This document shows positions 1-11,700 of a stretch of 64,000 nucleotides of DNA, piece by piece (positions within the stretch are counted from its first letter, which is position 1; every line of letters begins with the position of its first letter). The position numbers and the translations under genes were made by a program. Source of the DNA: Diadema setosum (taxonomy: Eukaryota; Echinodermata; Echinoidea; Diadematoida; Diadematidae). Below the pieces are notes generated by a model. It was not told the DNA's origin. It ran no database searches and saw nothing but the letters and a program-made list of their open reading frames with translations. The DNA is taken from positions 25,330,942 to 25,394,941 of the forward strand of contig NC_092706.1 in NCBI RefSeq assembly GCF_964275005.1. The letters run 5' to 3'.

Positions 1-239
1 ATCATTGCAGCCATATTTGATATACATTTAACATGAATTTTAAACTCCTGGCTGTATTTCTGCACCATATCCATTACTGTAGTATACACGCAAACAACTA
101 GGTGACTGTGAAGGCCACCTCCCTTATTATATAGTTCTGTAAATCTCTTCTTTCCCCACTTCAACAAAACCGCTCTCGTTCTAACTATTCAATTTCACCG
201 TATGCATTCAATTACATTTTGAATTAAACTGTGTGGAGT

Positions 240-420
240 GGAGTTTCGCTTTCATTTCTCGCAGCATACGCGCCATAAAGTCCAGGGATGATTGGCCATC
301 ACATCATATCACGTGATTCACAACAGAAGATGGGATGTTCGTGCGCATCAACCAAGCTCAGAACAGGGTGCGGTCGAGATGACGTGACAATCTCTCTTCT
401 GTGGGCTTTACTTTTACTTA
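240..420 (+). promoter_or_regulatory. Proximal promoter region of receptor copy 1
   Basis: This block, about 200-400 bp before the copy 1 start codon, is clearly conserved with the block at 47990-48180 before copy 2. Both hold an inverted CCAAT box (ATTGGCC, 291-297 here) followed about 13 bases later by a CACGTG E-box (310-315 here). No convincing TATA box was seen. That it is a promoter is inferred from position and from conservation between the copies; the transcription start is not known. Confidence 0.5.
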
Positions 421-632
421 CTTTTACTTTTCCGGAACGATGGTGTAGGACAGAGCCTGTTCATCGATCAGGTAGAGTTATCTCTTGATGCTCTCTTTCC
501 AATGAAGTTGAATTTGTTGGGACATGCTTCACCTTCTAGGTTACATGATTTAGCAGCGAGGTTGATGCAAAATGTTACTTATTCCACCTCAGATTATGTG
601 CTTGTCAAAGAATGAACACGTAGAAAGAAGTC

Positions 633-711
633 ATGGGTTTCCGTTTGAAAACGTGGATGTTCATGATGGTCATACTGTCCTTTTCCTGGCAAAGTTCATC
701 TAAAATATACC
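633..711 (+). CDS. Copy 1 exon 1: start codon and signal peptide
   Basis: The ATG at 633 opens 26 codons with a positively charged start (R, K), then a hydrophobic run WMFMMVILSFSW. The exon ends one base into a codon at the donor GTAAGT (712). The matching exon at 48293 differs at only a few residues and keeps the same length, phase and donor. That pairing fixes the start codon. The peptide fits a cleavable signal sequence, so the product should enter the secretory pathway. Confidence 0.75.
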
Positions 712-879
712 GTAAGTAGTCCTGCGTGTCATACCTTTTTCTGATAAACTTAAGTGCAGAGGCGATGAAAACATTTCAAATGGGAATTTCCAAGCACAGT
801 CGACTCGCAGCTGCTTATAAGAAAGTATTTCAGATTTTATTTTCTTTTTATCAACCATATCTATATATAAAAGTCTCGA

Positions 880-916
<37 letters not shown>

Positions 917-3900
917 GCACTTGCTCGGTGCACTCAGGCGGAACGCCAAGGGCATTCATAGGTCATTGTATTGAAACACTGCCTGTGTCATTCCCACTAG
1001 GCAGAAGGGATGATGCGTGTACACTCGTGCGAATGTGCACTTAGTTGACTCAATACAGCACTAGTTTATGTCCATTTTATGAAAAGAAATAATAAACTGA
1101 GAAGGTATAATGAAAAATATTATGTTTCTGTGTATTTTATTCATAAATCATCTTCATTTCAACCTATCTGTAATCACATCTTACCCACTTGCAAATCGAC
1201 GTGTCCATAGTGTCCTCGAGCCCCCAGATACAGTGTACCGCTGGGACATTCCATTCAATGACGGGGTTTTTATTTTGCAACGTTATCAACTAACTCTCAT
1301 GTAAGCAAGTTCTTGCTATGGCTAATCTATTCTATAATGTATCATAATCTATCTATGCTTTAGATAGCCTAATTCAATTTTGCAGAGACATAGAAAAAGA
1401 TTTGTTTACAATCGTGATACGTTCAACTACTCATTTACCCTGTGCTGGAATCCGCATGTCTGCTCCGCACGTGTTATCGCTATCGCTCAAACTTCGATCG
1501 CGATGGCTTGTGTGTAGGGGAAGCATGGGGCTGAAAAAACACGCATCACGTGGCATGGTACAAACAAATCGGACGTAAGAAGTCGTACATTCAAGAGCTA
1601 AAACAGACAAATAGCGAAATCAATGTCCACTGAAAAGGTCTTGACACTGTAATGTATGTCCCAAAATCATGTTTGGCTTAGTTTTGAGAGAATTTTCAAG
1701 GTTTTCCTCGCTCGAGATCAGGAATGAGATAACTGAACTAGGTACTCATACAACGTGTACTGTAACATGTGCAATGTGACTGCTGCATGCATCGAGTGCG
1801 ACAAGAACGCTAGGAATGCACCAGCTACGCGGTGTGCTGCAAATTCTTGGGGCGAAATTAGACTTCATTGTTCAGCCCGTGTAGTATTTATATTTTCATA
1901 ATAATTCTAATTCTTCATAAAATCACGATTAAAATACTTGATATATTCGTTATATATTTTAGAAGCGTAATAATCTTATGAAATATTTTTTTTTTTTGGG
2001 GGGGGGGGGGGGGGGGTTCAGTCCGAGAGTAAAAAGACTTTTGAATAAAAAAAGTAATAATAAACAAAAATTCTTAACTCAAGTCTAAATTCCATGCGCC
2101 TTCTTGCAGTTCCCCGCAGTTGCCCATGGATACAGAAGGCGTTTTTACATCAGCCCGATAAAAATCCAAGCTCGAGATATTTTTTTTTATTCCCCAAGTC
2201 AGAAAATAGCGCGCTATTTCGAAACATCGGGCTGATGTAAAAACGCCTAGAGTCGTACCTATCATATACCCTACTGCTCCTGTTAGATTGTAATTGAGAG
2301 CGATTGTGATTTTATCGGTGGTGTTTATAGTTTTATAACCCTAGCCAATAAAAAAAAAGACAAATTCTAACATCAAATGGTGTGACAGTTTTAGTCAGAA
2401 TTCCCTATCGATATCACTTGTTGCCACGATAGTTTTCAGATTTCACTTGCTTCATTATCGAAGCTGTTGGAAGTTTGAAAGAACTGCTTCACAGAAATCA
2501 CCTTTGGTTTATCATTTATTTTCACAAATAAGAATTTTTATCACTTACATATATATATTTTTTTTTATTAGTTTAATGTCATAATATTTCATGATGGTAT
2601 GTGTTCTGTCCTTACATGGCAAGATGGGATTTTTTTCCATCCAGGGTCAAAGAAGAAAGTGACAGCAAGGAAACAAAAAGGATAGGGAGGAAATGAAGAG
2701 GACAGAATGAAATACCTGCTCAGCAGGCTCTTTTTTTTTATTGATTTAACACAATGGTGAACGCAGTACATCAGATGATAAGTACAATTCTAAATAATTT
2801 ATTAGTTGAAAAATTAGCAAAGAAAACGGGATTTCATCAAGTTCTAAATGAAAACTAAATAAATTAGCATCGCCATTTAGATCTAATATTCACTACAGAA
2901 TAGACCTAATGCAAACTTATTGTCAAGCTTTTGGTTGAGTTTCTTTAGAGACACAAATTTTGGTAGCACTAAATCCGAGTGAACAAGCAAAATGAAAAAA
3001 AAAATGATAAAATGCAGGTCTCTAGACCATTCCTGTCTGTGCACGAGCGAGCATCAGTACCGTTTCAGTGTCACTCTCGTCATCAGCCTAGGCTACTCGT
3101 GTCATGTCGTACTCGCCATCAACATCATGCTCATGGTCACACGAAATAAATTGCATCATAAGGGTTCGGACATCAACATCACCAGAATCATGGACATTAA
3201 CATCATCATCACTTTCATCTCAAGTTCTCAACCACAGCAAATCCCTGAATATCACTGCCATCATCATCACATACTCTTCACTCTCACAAAACACATCAGC
3301 AAACGAGACCTAGCTAGACATTAGTTATACAAAAAATGAAACGGAGGTGGAAAACAAGTATTGAATACACGAAGACTATCGACAGTGGTATTTTACCGTA
3401 GAAAAAAATACACAGAACATCTTGCACCGGAAAAAAAAAAATCGAGGTAAAAAACTACGATGAGGAAAACTAGGGTGAAAACCCGATGCCTGGAAGAGGA
3501 ACGATGAAAACACTTTACGGTAAAAATGCTAACTCGAAAACAAACGAGTGGGTACCATACAAAGAACGATGTTCTCGCACACACGTAGATAATCTACATC
3601 GTGTTCAATAAAAAAACTCAACAAACACTCGAACAAAAACTCACCTCTAAATTGTTGCAAACGAGATGATCACTTAAAATAATGAACAAAACACTCTCAG
3701 AAGTACGATTGTACTCTGAGAATAAAAGATATTAGAATGATAAGAAAGCAAAAGAGAAAAAAGAGGAAGAAATGGACGGGAACCCTAGAGAAGTTACGCA
3801 ACACTCACTAACGTAGATGGAATTCGACACACACAGCTAGCTAGGTTTATAATCAGATATCCACGCACTCTCTGAGGAGATCGATCGATATCACGATATA

Positions 3901-5344
3901 GTCCAGTCAAAATACGACAAAAAGTGGGTTAACCCACAACTAATTGCAACAGAAACGATTCCACTTGCATATGAACCGGAGGAGCTATTAAAATAACATA
4001 TGAAAAGTTCCCTAAAATTCGAGTGGTGGATCAGTGTCTAATTTGCATAAATTCAAAATGGCCGCCATACAACCTATTTATGCCTATATCTCGGGATATA
4101 TAACCCACAGAAAGTAAATTCCGGTGTCTAAACCTATGTTTTATAGGTCAAGGAATACAGATATGTTATCTTTATCAACTTTCAAGCATCCCTTTATGTA
4201 GTTTTTGCATATATTTGCATATAATTACACACAAAATGGCCGCCATATTGCCTGTACAAGCAGGTATCTTAGTAATGTAGTACACTCAGGAATAAGTCGC
4301 TATATATCTGGACATAAAACCCGCAGAAAATAGATTCTTGTGTCTAAACCTTTGTTTTTTATGTCAAGTAATACAATTATCATATAAGCAGTAACTTTCA
4401 AGCTTTCCTTTCTACATTTTCTGCATATATTTGCATTTAATTAAATGCAAAAAAAGCCGCCACAATGCCTCTACAGGCTTATATCTCCATTTGTAAAAGG
4501 TACCCAGTGTTGGTGTCTGTGGTCTTAATTTTACTGCTGAGAATCACTGATGTAGAATACCTTCCACTCAGGAATAATTACTTATATTTCACTAAAAATT
4601 TGTGTATATTCATACATAAATCTATTCAAATTAAGAGTAGCTTATATCCATAAGCTGCTCTAGAAAAGTTTCATGAGTTTGGACATTAGATGACGATCTT
4701 GTCATATCAGGGTACCATGTCACTCACTCACTTTCTGAATAAAAGACCCAGGGGTCCAGCCCTCATCCGAGCATCTCAAGTTCCCCTTCCTTACATGTTA
4801 TATTACTTGGGAGAGAGGAAATTGGAAGACGTTGGGAAACTGTAGGGCCATATCTGGAAGCCTTTAGGGACCTCTATGGCCCAGGGAGGCATGATGTCCA
4901 TATATGCATGACACTAGCGATAAATGCACTTACAGTACTAAGTTTGTTGTAAATTTGACCATGTGTTTTCAAAAGGAGGATCAAAAATCAAAAGTGGCCT
5001 CCAATAATTTGGTCCCAGCCCAAAGGTGGCCGCACCTAGATCAGATTTGAGGTGCCTTTGGGCATTCTGTGGCAGGGGGATGGTTCCCATTTTATATACC
5101 AATATTCTACCAGCCAAGTTTGATAACAAATTGAACAGATTTTTTTTTTTTTTTTTAAGATGAAAGAGTGAAAATTGGTACCTATTTGGCGCTAGCCCCA
5201 AGGAGGTCACCCCTGCATCTGCCATAATAATCTTGAAAGTATTCTAATACACTCACTGATGTATTTACTCGATGCTCTTCTGGTTTTATAAAATCAGCAA
5301 CTCTAGATACAGATGGGGACACACGTTAAAAAAACAAAAAAAAA

Positions 5345-5381
<37 letters not shown>

Positions 5382-5582
5382 CGAAGTAGACTAGTGATGC
5401 ATTTCAGTCCAACAGTGCTAGTTATTCAGACCAAATTTTCGACGAATATATTTGTCTTCCTGAAGGTCGACAATGGCAATTCTGAAGAAAGACGAATGTA
5501 TTCGTCGAAAATTTGGTGTGACTAAATAGCACTGCTGGACTGAAATGCATTACCACCCTACTTCGTCATATTTTCTGTACTG

Positions 5583-5632
<50 letters not shown>

Positions 5633-5735
5633 GTGTAAAATTTTGAAAAGAAGGAAGATAAAACTGCGAAACTATGCAGTCTCCAAGATAATCATCTTTG
5701 TACTTTTTACCTAGCTCTGTTATAACTGGTTCTAC

Positions 5736-5770
<35 letters not shown>

Positions 5771-8700
5771 TGTGTGTGTGAGGGGTTTTTTTTATGATAA
5801 ATTCCTTAATTTGGGGTTTCTGGGACCTTTTGGACATGGCGTCTATTTGAACAACTTGATAGTCTGTCATCCTTGGGATGCTACTTGCTTAGTTTGTTGA
5901 AGATCTGTCATTACATGGGGTCTTAAAAGAGAATCTGAAAATGGTTTTTGAAAATGCATGCATGACTGTCGACGGACGCCAGAAGATAAATGATGGCTAT
6001 TTGCAATATTAGCTTGAACCTTTTTTGCTGTCTTGAACCTTTGGCTAAGATGAATTTAAAATCTAATGAATCAAAGTCATTGGATTTCAAGAAAACTTTC
6101 TTCCGTTTTAAGTACATCATTTTCATTTTCTGTCTTGCAATAATACAAATACTTAAGGTATGTAATGTGATCTCTGAAAATATAGATCAGTGATAAAAGT
6201 GTAAAACATGAAAACTCGCTTACACTCAAAGTGTTCTATACCACAAACTCTGGACTAGTGTGAAATTGCAGTCGATTAATGTAAAGCAAACAGGATCCCG
6301 GCTTCATTTCATACTGACGAAAAGAAGAGTGGTAAGTCTCACATTTGTTGTAAACTGTGTTGATGTCTTTCAAGAATGTTATTCATTCCTAGTCACCAAT
6401 TAGAACAGCATCATCTGACTCCTCAGATATTTTAGAAATACAACATTACAAGTGTCTGATCTATAATGGCCCGCATCTGCCACTGATATGGGTTGTGTGC
6501 AGTCAAATCTGTTTGCCCTGCAACTATACACTACCAGTTTGCTAACAGCCTGATGTAACAGATACAACACGAAAAATGGTAAAAGTGACATTTATCAGAA
6601 TTTATAAGCGTTTTATTAGCTTGAAGCCAATGAGAAGGATGCTGTTTGTATTGATCGACTGATGAATCCAGAGTACTAGGAATAGAAATGTTAAGGCATT
6701 TCCTTTTTCTTTTCTTTTTTTTTTTGTATCTGGCTTTTTTTTTCTGTAAGTCATTGGGTGAAACCACGCAAAAATATGACAAAATCCGATTCCATACAAA
6801 TTATCACGGTCATATGTTGCTCATTGATAAACATGCCTTTGCCAAAAGTTTTGCAACAAAAGACACAAGTATTGACTAAACATGGCTGCAAATCATCGCA
6901 GGTAAGGAAAAAGATGTTTGAAAAAAATCTGCTGAATGATTTAAGACCAATCTTGGTGTACTGTAAGCACACTTTGAAAGCTATATGAGATAATATGACA
7001 AGAACATCATCTAAACAAATGTCCAAACTCATGAAACTTTTGTAGAGTAGCTTATGAATAATCATGATCTTGATGACTCCCCCCCCCCCCCCCCCCTTTG
7101 GCCTAAAAAAAAAAGTATTGCAACATAGACACAAGTATAAGCAGTAAACATGAGGGTAAAATTACACGATATAATACATTAAATATCATGCAATCATAAA
7201 AAATCTTTTTAACGATTCCTACTACATAATTTGAGACTTTACTGTTGTGTACCTATTGAACACACTTTGGAAGCTAAGTTGAGATTATAGTTACATAAAG
7301 ATATATTCTATTTGATGCTACTTACAGTTGTTTTCTGTTCTGAGGCTTTATCTCAAGAAAATGTGAGTTTAATGTAGTACAATACTTTTAATCAATGCAA
7401 GAATATAAAACTGGGTGTAAGGATAATTGTTAAGGTCATGAATGGAATTCTAACAATTTTGCCCTTGAAATATTGGATGCATTAATTACAGTACAATTAA
7501 CGTTCTGTAGCTCGTATTCGTATATCAGAAATTATATTCACGATAAAAATTTGAATAGATTTATGCTTAAACATAGCTATGCAAATTTTTTAGTGAGATA
7601 TAGGTAATTATTCCTGAGTGGAACGTATTCTACATCAGTGATTCTCAGCAGTAAAACACTACGGTAAAATTAAGACCACAGACACCATCACTGGGTACCT
7701 TTTACAGATAGAGATAATAAAAGCCTGTGGAGTTATAATGGCGGCCAATCTGCATTTAATTAAATGCAAATATATGCAGAAAATGTATAAAGGGAAGCTT
7801 GAAAGTTACTGCTTGTATCATAATTGTATTTCCTGACCTAAAAACCATAGGTTTAGACACCAGAATCTATTTTCTACAGGTTTTATGTCCAGATACAATG
7901 TATATAGCGACTTAATTCTGAGTGTATACTACATTAATGATATACGAAGATACGGGCTTGCACGGGCAATATGGCGGCCATTTTGTATGTAATTATATGC
8001 AAATATATGCAAAACCTATATAAAGGGATGCTTGAAAGTTGATAAAGATAACATATTTGTATTCCTTGACCTAAAAGACATAGGTTTAGACACCGGAATT
8101 TACTTTCTGTGGGTTATATATCCCGAGATATAGGCATAAATAGGTTGTATGGCGGCCATTTTGAATTTATGCAAATTAGACACTGATCCACCACTCGAAT
8201 TTTAGGGAACTTTTAATATGTTATTTTAATAGCTCTTCCGGGTCAAATGCAAGTGGAATCGTTTCTGTTGCAATTAGTTGTGGGTCATTTCATATTTTGA
8301 CTGGACTAATACCGCGCGTAAGAAATCACTGCAGTTGCTGGGACAACAAAGATACATGCGCGCTGTAAACATGAATATTGATTACTTTCTCAGCAGACTC
8401 GAACCCCTGGTAGGTGTTTTGGCCAATAAGAGACATTCTAAAATACATTTCTTTGCTTGTAATAATTTTTCTGAGTCCATGAAGGATCTCTGTGATTGGC
8501 TAAAATTATTCTACAGCTCCTGGCCTTGGCTAAGTCTGAGGTCGTAGGACGCCCTCTTTTGGTCATAAATAATGCATCCCACGGTGGATGTTTCAGATTT
8601 TCGCAAAAACTGTTCGGTTTTCACCACAATTTGCTAGGTTGTGGTGGCCCTGCCAAGTTTCCAGCGTACTGAACACATTCCCGGTCATAATTTTTTGTTT

Positions 8701-11700
8701 AGTGTGCTTAAAACAATTTTAAGCGGGGTGACGGTATTCGGGCCCCTGACGAGGTGCGGGCACCTCGCTATACTTGACAAAGGGACGCCGAGGCGCGTAG
8801 CGCCGAGGCAGCTAGTATATATATATCTATATATATAAAAGTCTCGAACTACTGCTGCTGCTGCTGCTGCTGCTGCTCGCACTTGCTCGGTGCACTCAGG
8901 CGGAACGCCCTCGCACTTGCTCGGTGCACTCAGGCGGAACGCCAAGGGCATTCATAGGTCATTGTATTGAAAAACTGCCTGTGTCATTCCCACTAGGCAG
9001 GAGGGATGATGCATGTACACTCGTGCGAATGTGCACTTAGTTGACTCAATGCAGCACTAGTTTATGTCAATTTTATGAAAAGAAATAATAAACTGAGACG
9101 ATGTAATGAAAAGTATTATGTTTCTGTGTATTTTATTCATAAATCATCTTCATTTCAACCTATCTGTAATCACATCTTACCCACTTGCAAATGGACGTGT
9201 CCAAAGTGTCCTCGAGCCCCTAGAGATACCGCTGGGACATTCCATTCAATGACGGGGTTTTTATTTTGCAACGTTATCAACTAACTCTCATGTAAGCAAG
9301 TTCTTGCTATGGCTAATCTATTCTATAATGTATCATAATCTATCTATGTTTAGATAGCCTAATTCAATTTTGCAGAGACATAGAAAAAGATTTGTTTTAC
9401 AATCGTGATACGTTCAACTACTCATTTACCCTGTGCTGGAATCCGCATGTCTGCTCCGCACGTGTTATCGCTATCGCTCAAACTTCGATCGCGATGGCTT
9501 GTGTGTAGGGGAAGCATGGGGCTGAAAAAAACATGCATCACGTGGCATGGTACAAACAAATCGGACGTAAGAAGTCGTACATTCAAGAGCTAAAACAGAC
9601 AAATAGCGAAATCAATGTCCACTGAAAAGGTCTTGACACTGTAATGTATGTCCCAAAATCATGTTTGGCCTAGTTTTGAGAGAATTTTCAAGGTTTTCCT
9701 CGCTCGAGATCAGGAATGAGATAACTGAACTAGGTACTCATACAACGTGTACTGTAACATGTGCAATATGACTGCTGCATGCATCGAGTGCGACAAGAAC
9801 GCTAGGAATGCACCAGCTACGCGGTGTGCTGCAAATTCTTGGGGCGAAATTAGACTTCATTGTTCAGCCCGTGTAGTATTTATATTTTCATAATAATTCT
9901 AATTCTTCATAAAATCACGATTGAAATACTTGATATATTCGTTATATATTTTAGAAGCGTAATATGAAATATTTTTTTTTTTTTTGGGGGGGGGGGGGGG
10001 TTTCAGTCCGAGAGAAAAAAGACTTTTGAATAAAAAAGTAATAATAAACAAAAATTCTTAACTCAAGTCTAAATTCCATGCGCCTTCTTGCAGTTCCCCG
10101 CAGTTGCCCATGGATACAGAAGGCGTTTTCACATCAGCCCGATAAAAATCCAAGCTCGAGATATTTTTTTTTATTCCCCAAGTCAGAAAATAGCGCGCTA
10201 TTTCGAAACATCGGGCTGATGTGAAAACGCCTAGAGTCGTACCTACCCTACTGCTCCTGTTAGATTGTAATTGAGAGCGATTTTGATTTTATCGGTGGTG
10301 TTTATAGTTTTATAACCCTAGCCAATAAAAAAAAGACAAATTCAAACATCAAATGGTGTGACAGTTTTAGTCAGTATTCCCTATCGATATCACTTGTTGC
10401 CACGATAGTTTTCAGATTTCACTTGCTTCATTATCGAAGCTGTTGGAAGTTTGAAAGAACTGCTTCACAGAAATCACCTTTGATTTATCATTTATTTTCA
10501 CAAATAAGAATTTTTATCACTTACATATTTCTTTTATTAGTTTGATGTCATAATATTTCATGATGGTATGTGTTCTGTCTTTACATGGCAAGATGGGATT
10601 TTTTTTTTTCCCATCCAGGGTCAAAGAAGAAAGTGACAGCAAGGAAACAAAAAGGATAGGGAGGAAATGAAGAGGACAGAATGAAATACCTGCTCAGCAG
10701 GCTCTTTTTTTATTGATTGAACACAATTGTGAACGCAGTACATCAGATTCTAAGTACAATTCTAAATAATTTATTAGTTGAAAAATTAGCAAAGAAAACG
10801 GGATTTCATCAAATTCTAAATGAAAACTAAATAAATTAGCATCGCCATTTAGATCTAATATTCACTACAGAATAGACCTAATGCAAACTTATTGTCAAGC
10901 TTTTGGTTGAGCTTCTTTAGAGACACAAATTTTGGTAGCACTAAATCCGAGTGAACAAGCAAAATGAAAAAAAAAATGATAAAATGCAGGTCTCTAGACC
11001 ATTCCTGTCTGTGCACGAGCGAGCATCAGCACCGTTTCAGTGTCACTCTCGTCATCGGCCTAGGCTACTCGTGTCATGTCGTACTCGCCATCAACGTCAT
11101 GCTCATGGTCACACGAAATAAATTGCATCATAAGGGTTCGTACATCAACATCACCAGAATCAAGGACATTGACATCATCATCATTTTCATCTCAAGTTCT
11201 CAACCACAACAAATCCCTGAATATCACTCCCATCATCATCACATACTCTTCACTCTCACAAAACACATCAGCAAACGAGACCTAGCTAGACATTAGTTAT
11301 ACACAAAAATGAAACGGAGGTGGAAAACAAGTACCGGTAATGAATACACGAAGACTATCGACAGTGGTATTTTACCGTAGAAAAAAATACACAGAACATC
11401 TTGCACCGGAAAAAAAAAAATCGAGGTAAATAACTACGATGAGGAAAACTAGGGTGAAAACCCGATGCCTGGAAGACGAACGATGAAAACACTTTACGGT
11501 AAAAATGCTAACTCGAAAACAAACGAGTGGGTACCATACAAAGAACGATGTTCTCGCACACACGTAGATAATCTACATCGTGTTCAATCAAAAAACTCAA
11601 CAAACACTCGAACAAAAACTCACCTCTAAATTGTTGCAAACGAGATAATCACTTAAAATAATGAACAAAACACTTTCAGAAGTACGATTGTACTCTGAGA

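Larger units (their letters stand above)
3901..8306. mobile_element. Large foldback-type DNA element with long tandem-repeat inverted arms
   Basis: Ends are GTCCAGTCAAAATA and its reverse complement, each flanked by TA (3899-3900, 8307-8308). The arms are about 0.7-0.8 kb: left 3901-4706, right about 7540-8306 plus a detached piece near 6990-7060. Each arm has about three subterminal repeats of roughly 180-220 bp, marked by AAAATGGCCGCCAT at 4055 and 4233 and a decayed copy at about 4450, mirrored near 7740, 7970 and 8150. The 2.3-kb centre holds no credible protein gene. Structure resembles foldback elements known in sea urchins and flies, but I cannot assign a named family. It lies inside Helitron-like element 1. 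Confidence 0.65.
860..8815 (+). mobile_element. Helitron-like element 1, containing a nested foldback element
   Basis: The left end is TCTATATATAAAAG preceded by A. The right end is CTAG (8812-8815) followed by T. A GGCGC-GTA-GCGCC hairpin (8792-8804) lies 7 bases before CTAG. This is the Helitron signature: 5' TC, subterminal hairpin, 3' CTRR and an A/T target. With the foldback element at 3901-8306 removed, it would be about 3.5 kb. No Rep or helicase ORF was seen, so it is non-autonomous. The first 2.9 kb repeat almost exactly at 8826-11743. It lies in intron 1 of copy 1. Confidence 0.5.

Noticed and set aside
2992-3324. 110-codon open frame that is also open in the second copy (10964-11296)
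   Set aside because: It is driven by CAT/ATC-rich low-complexity DNA; the copies are nearly identical anyway, so shared openness is not evidence of selection. No domain recognised.
5586-5870. Minus-strand frame with His/Thr and Ile/Tyr runs
   Set aside because: Translation of TG and TA microsatellites.
3901-8306. Long terminal inverted repeats considered as a Polinton fossil
   Set aside because: Ends are flanked by TA rather than a 6-bp duplication, and no polymerase, integrase or capsid-like coding remains were seen.
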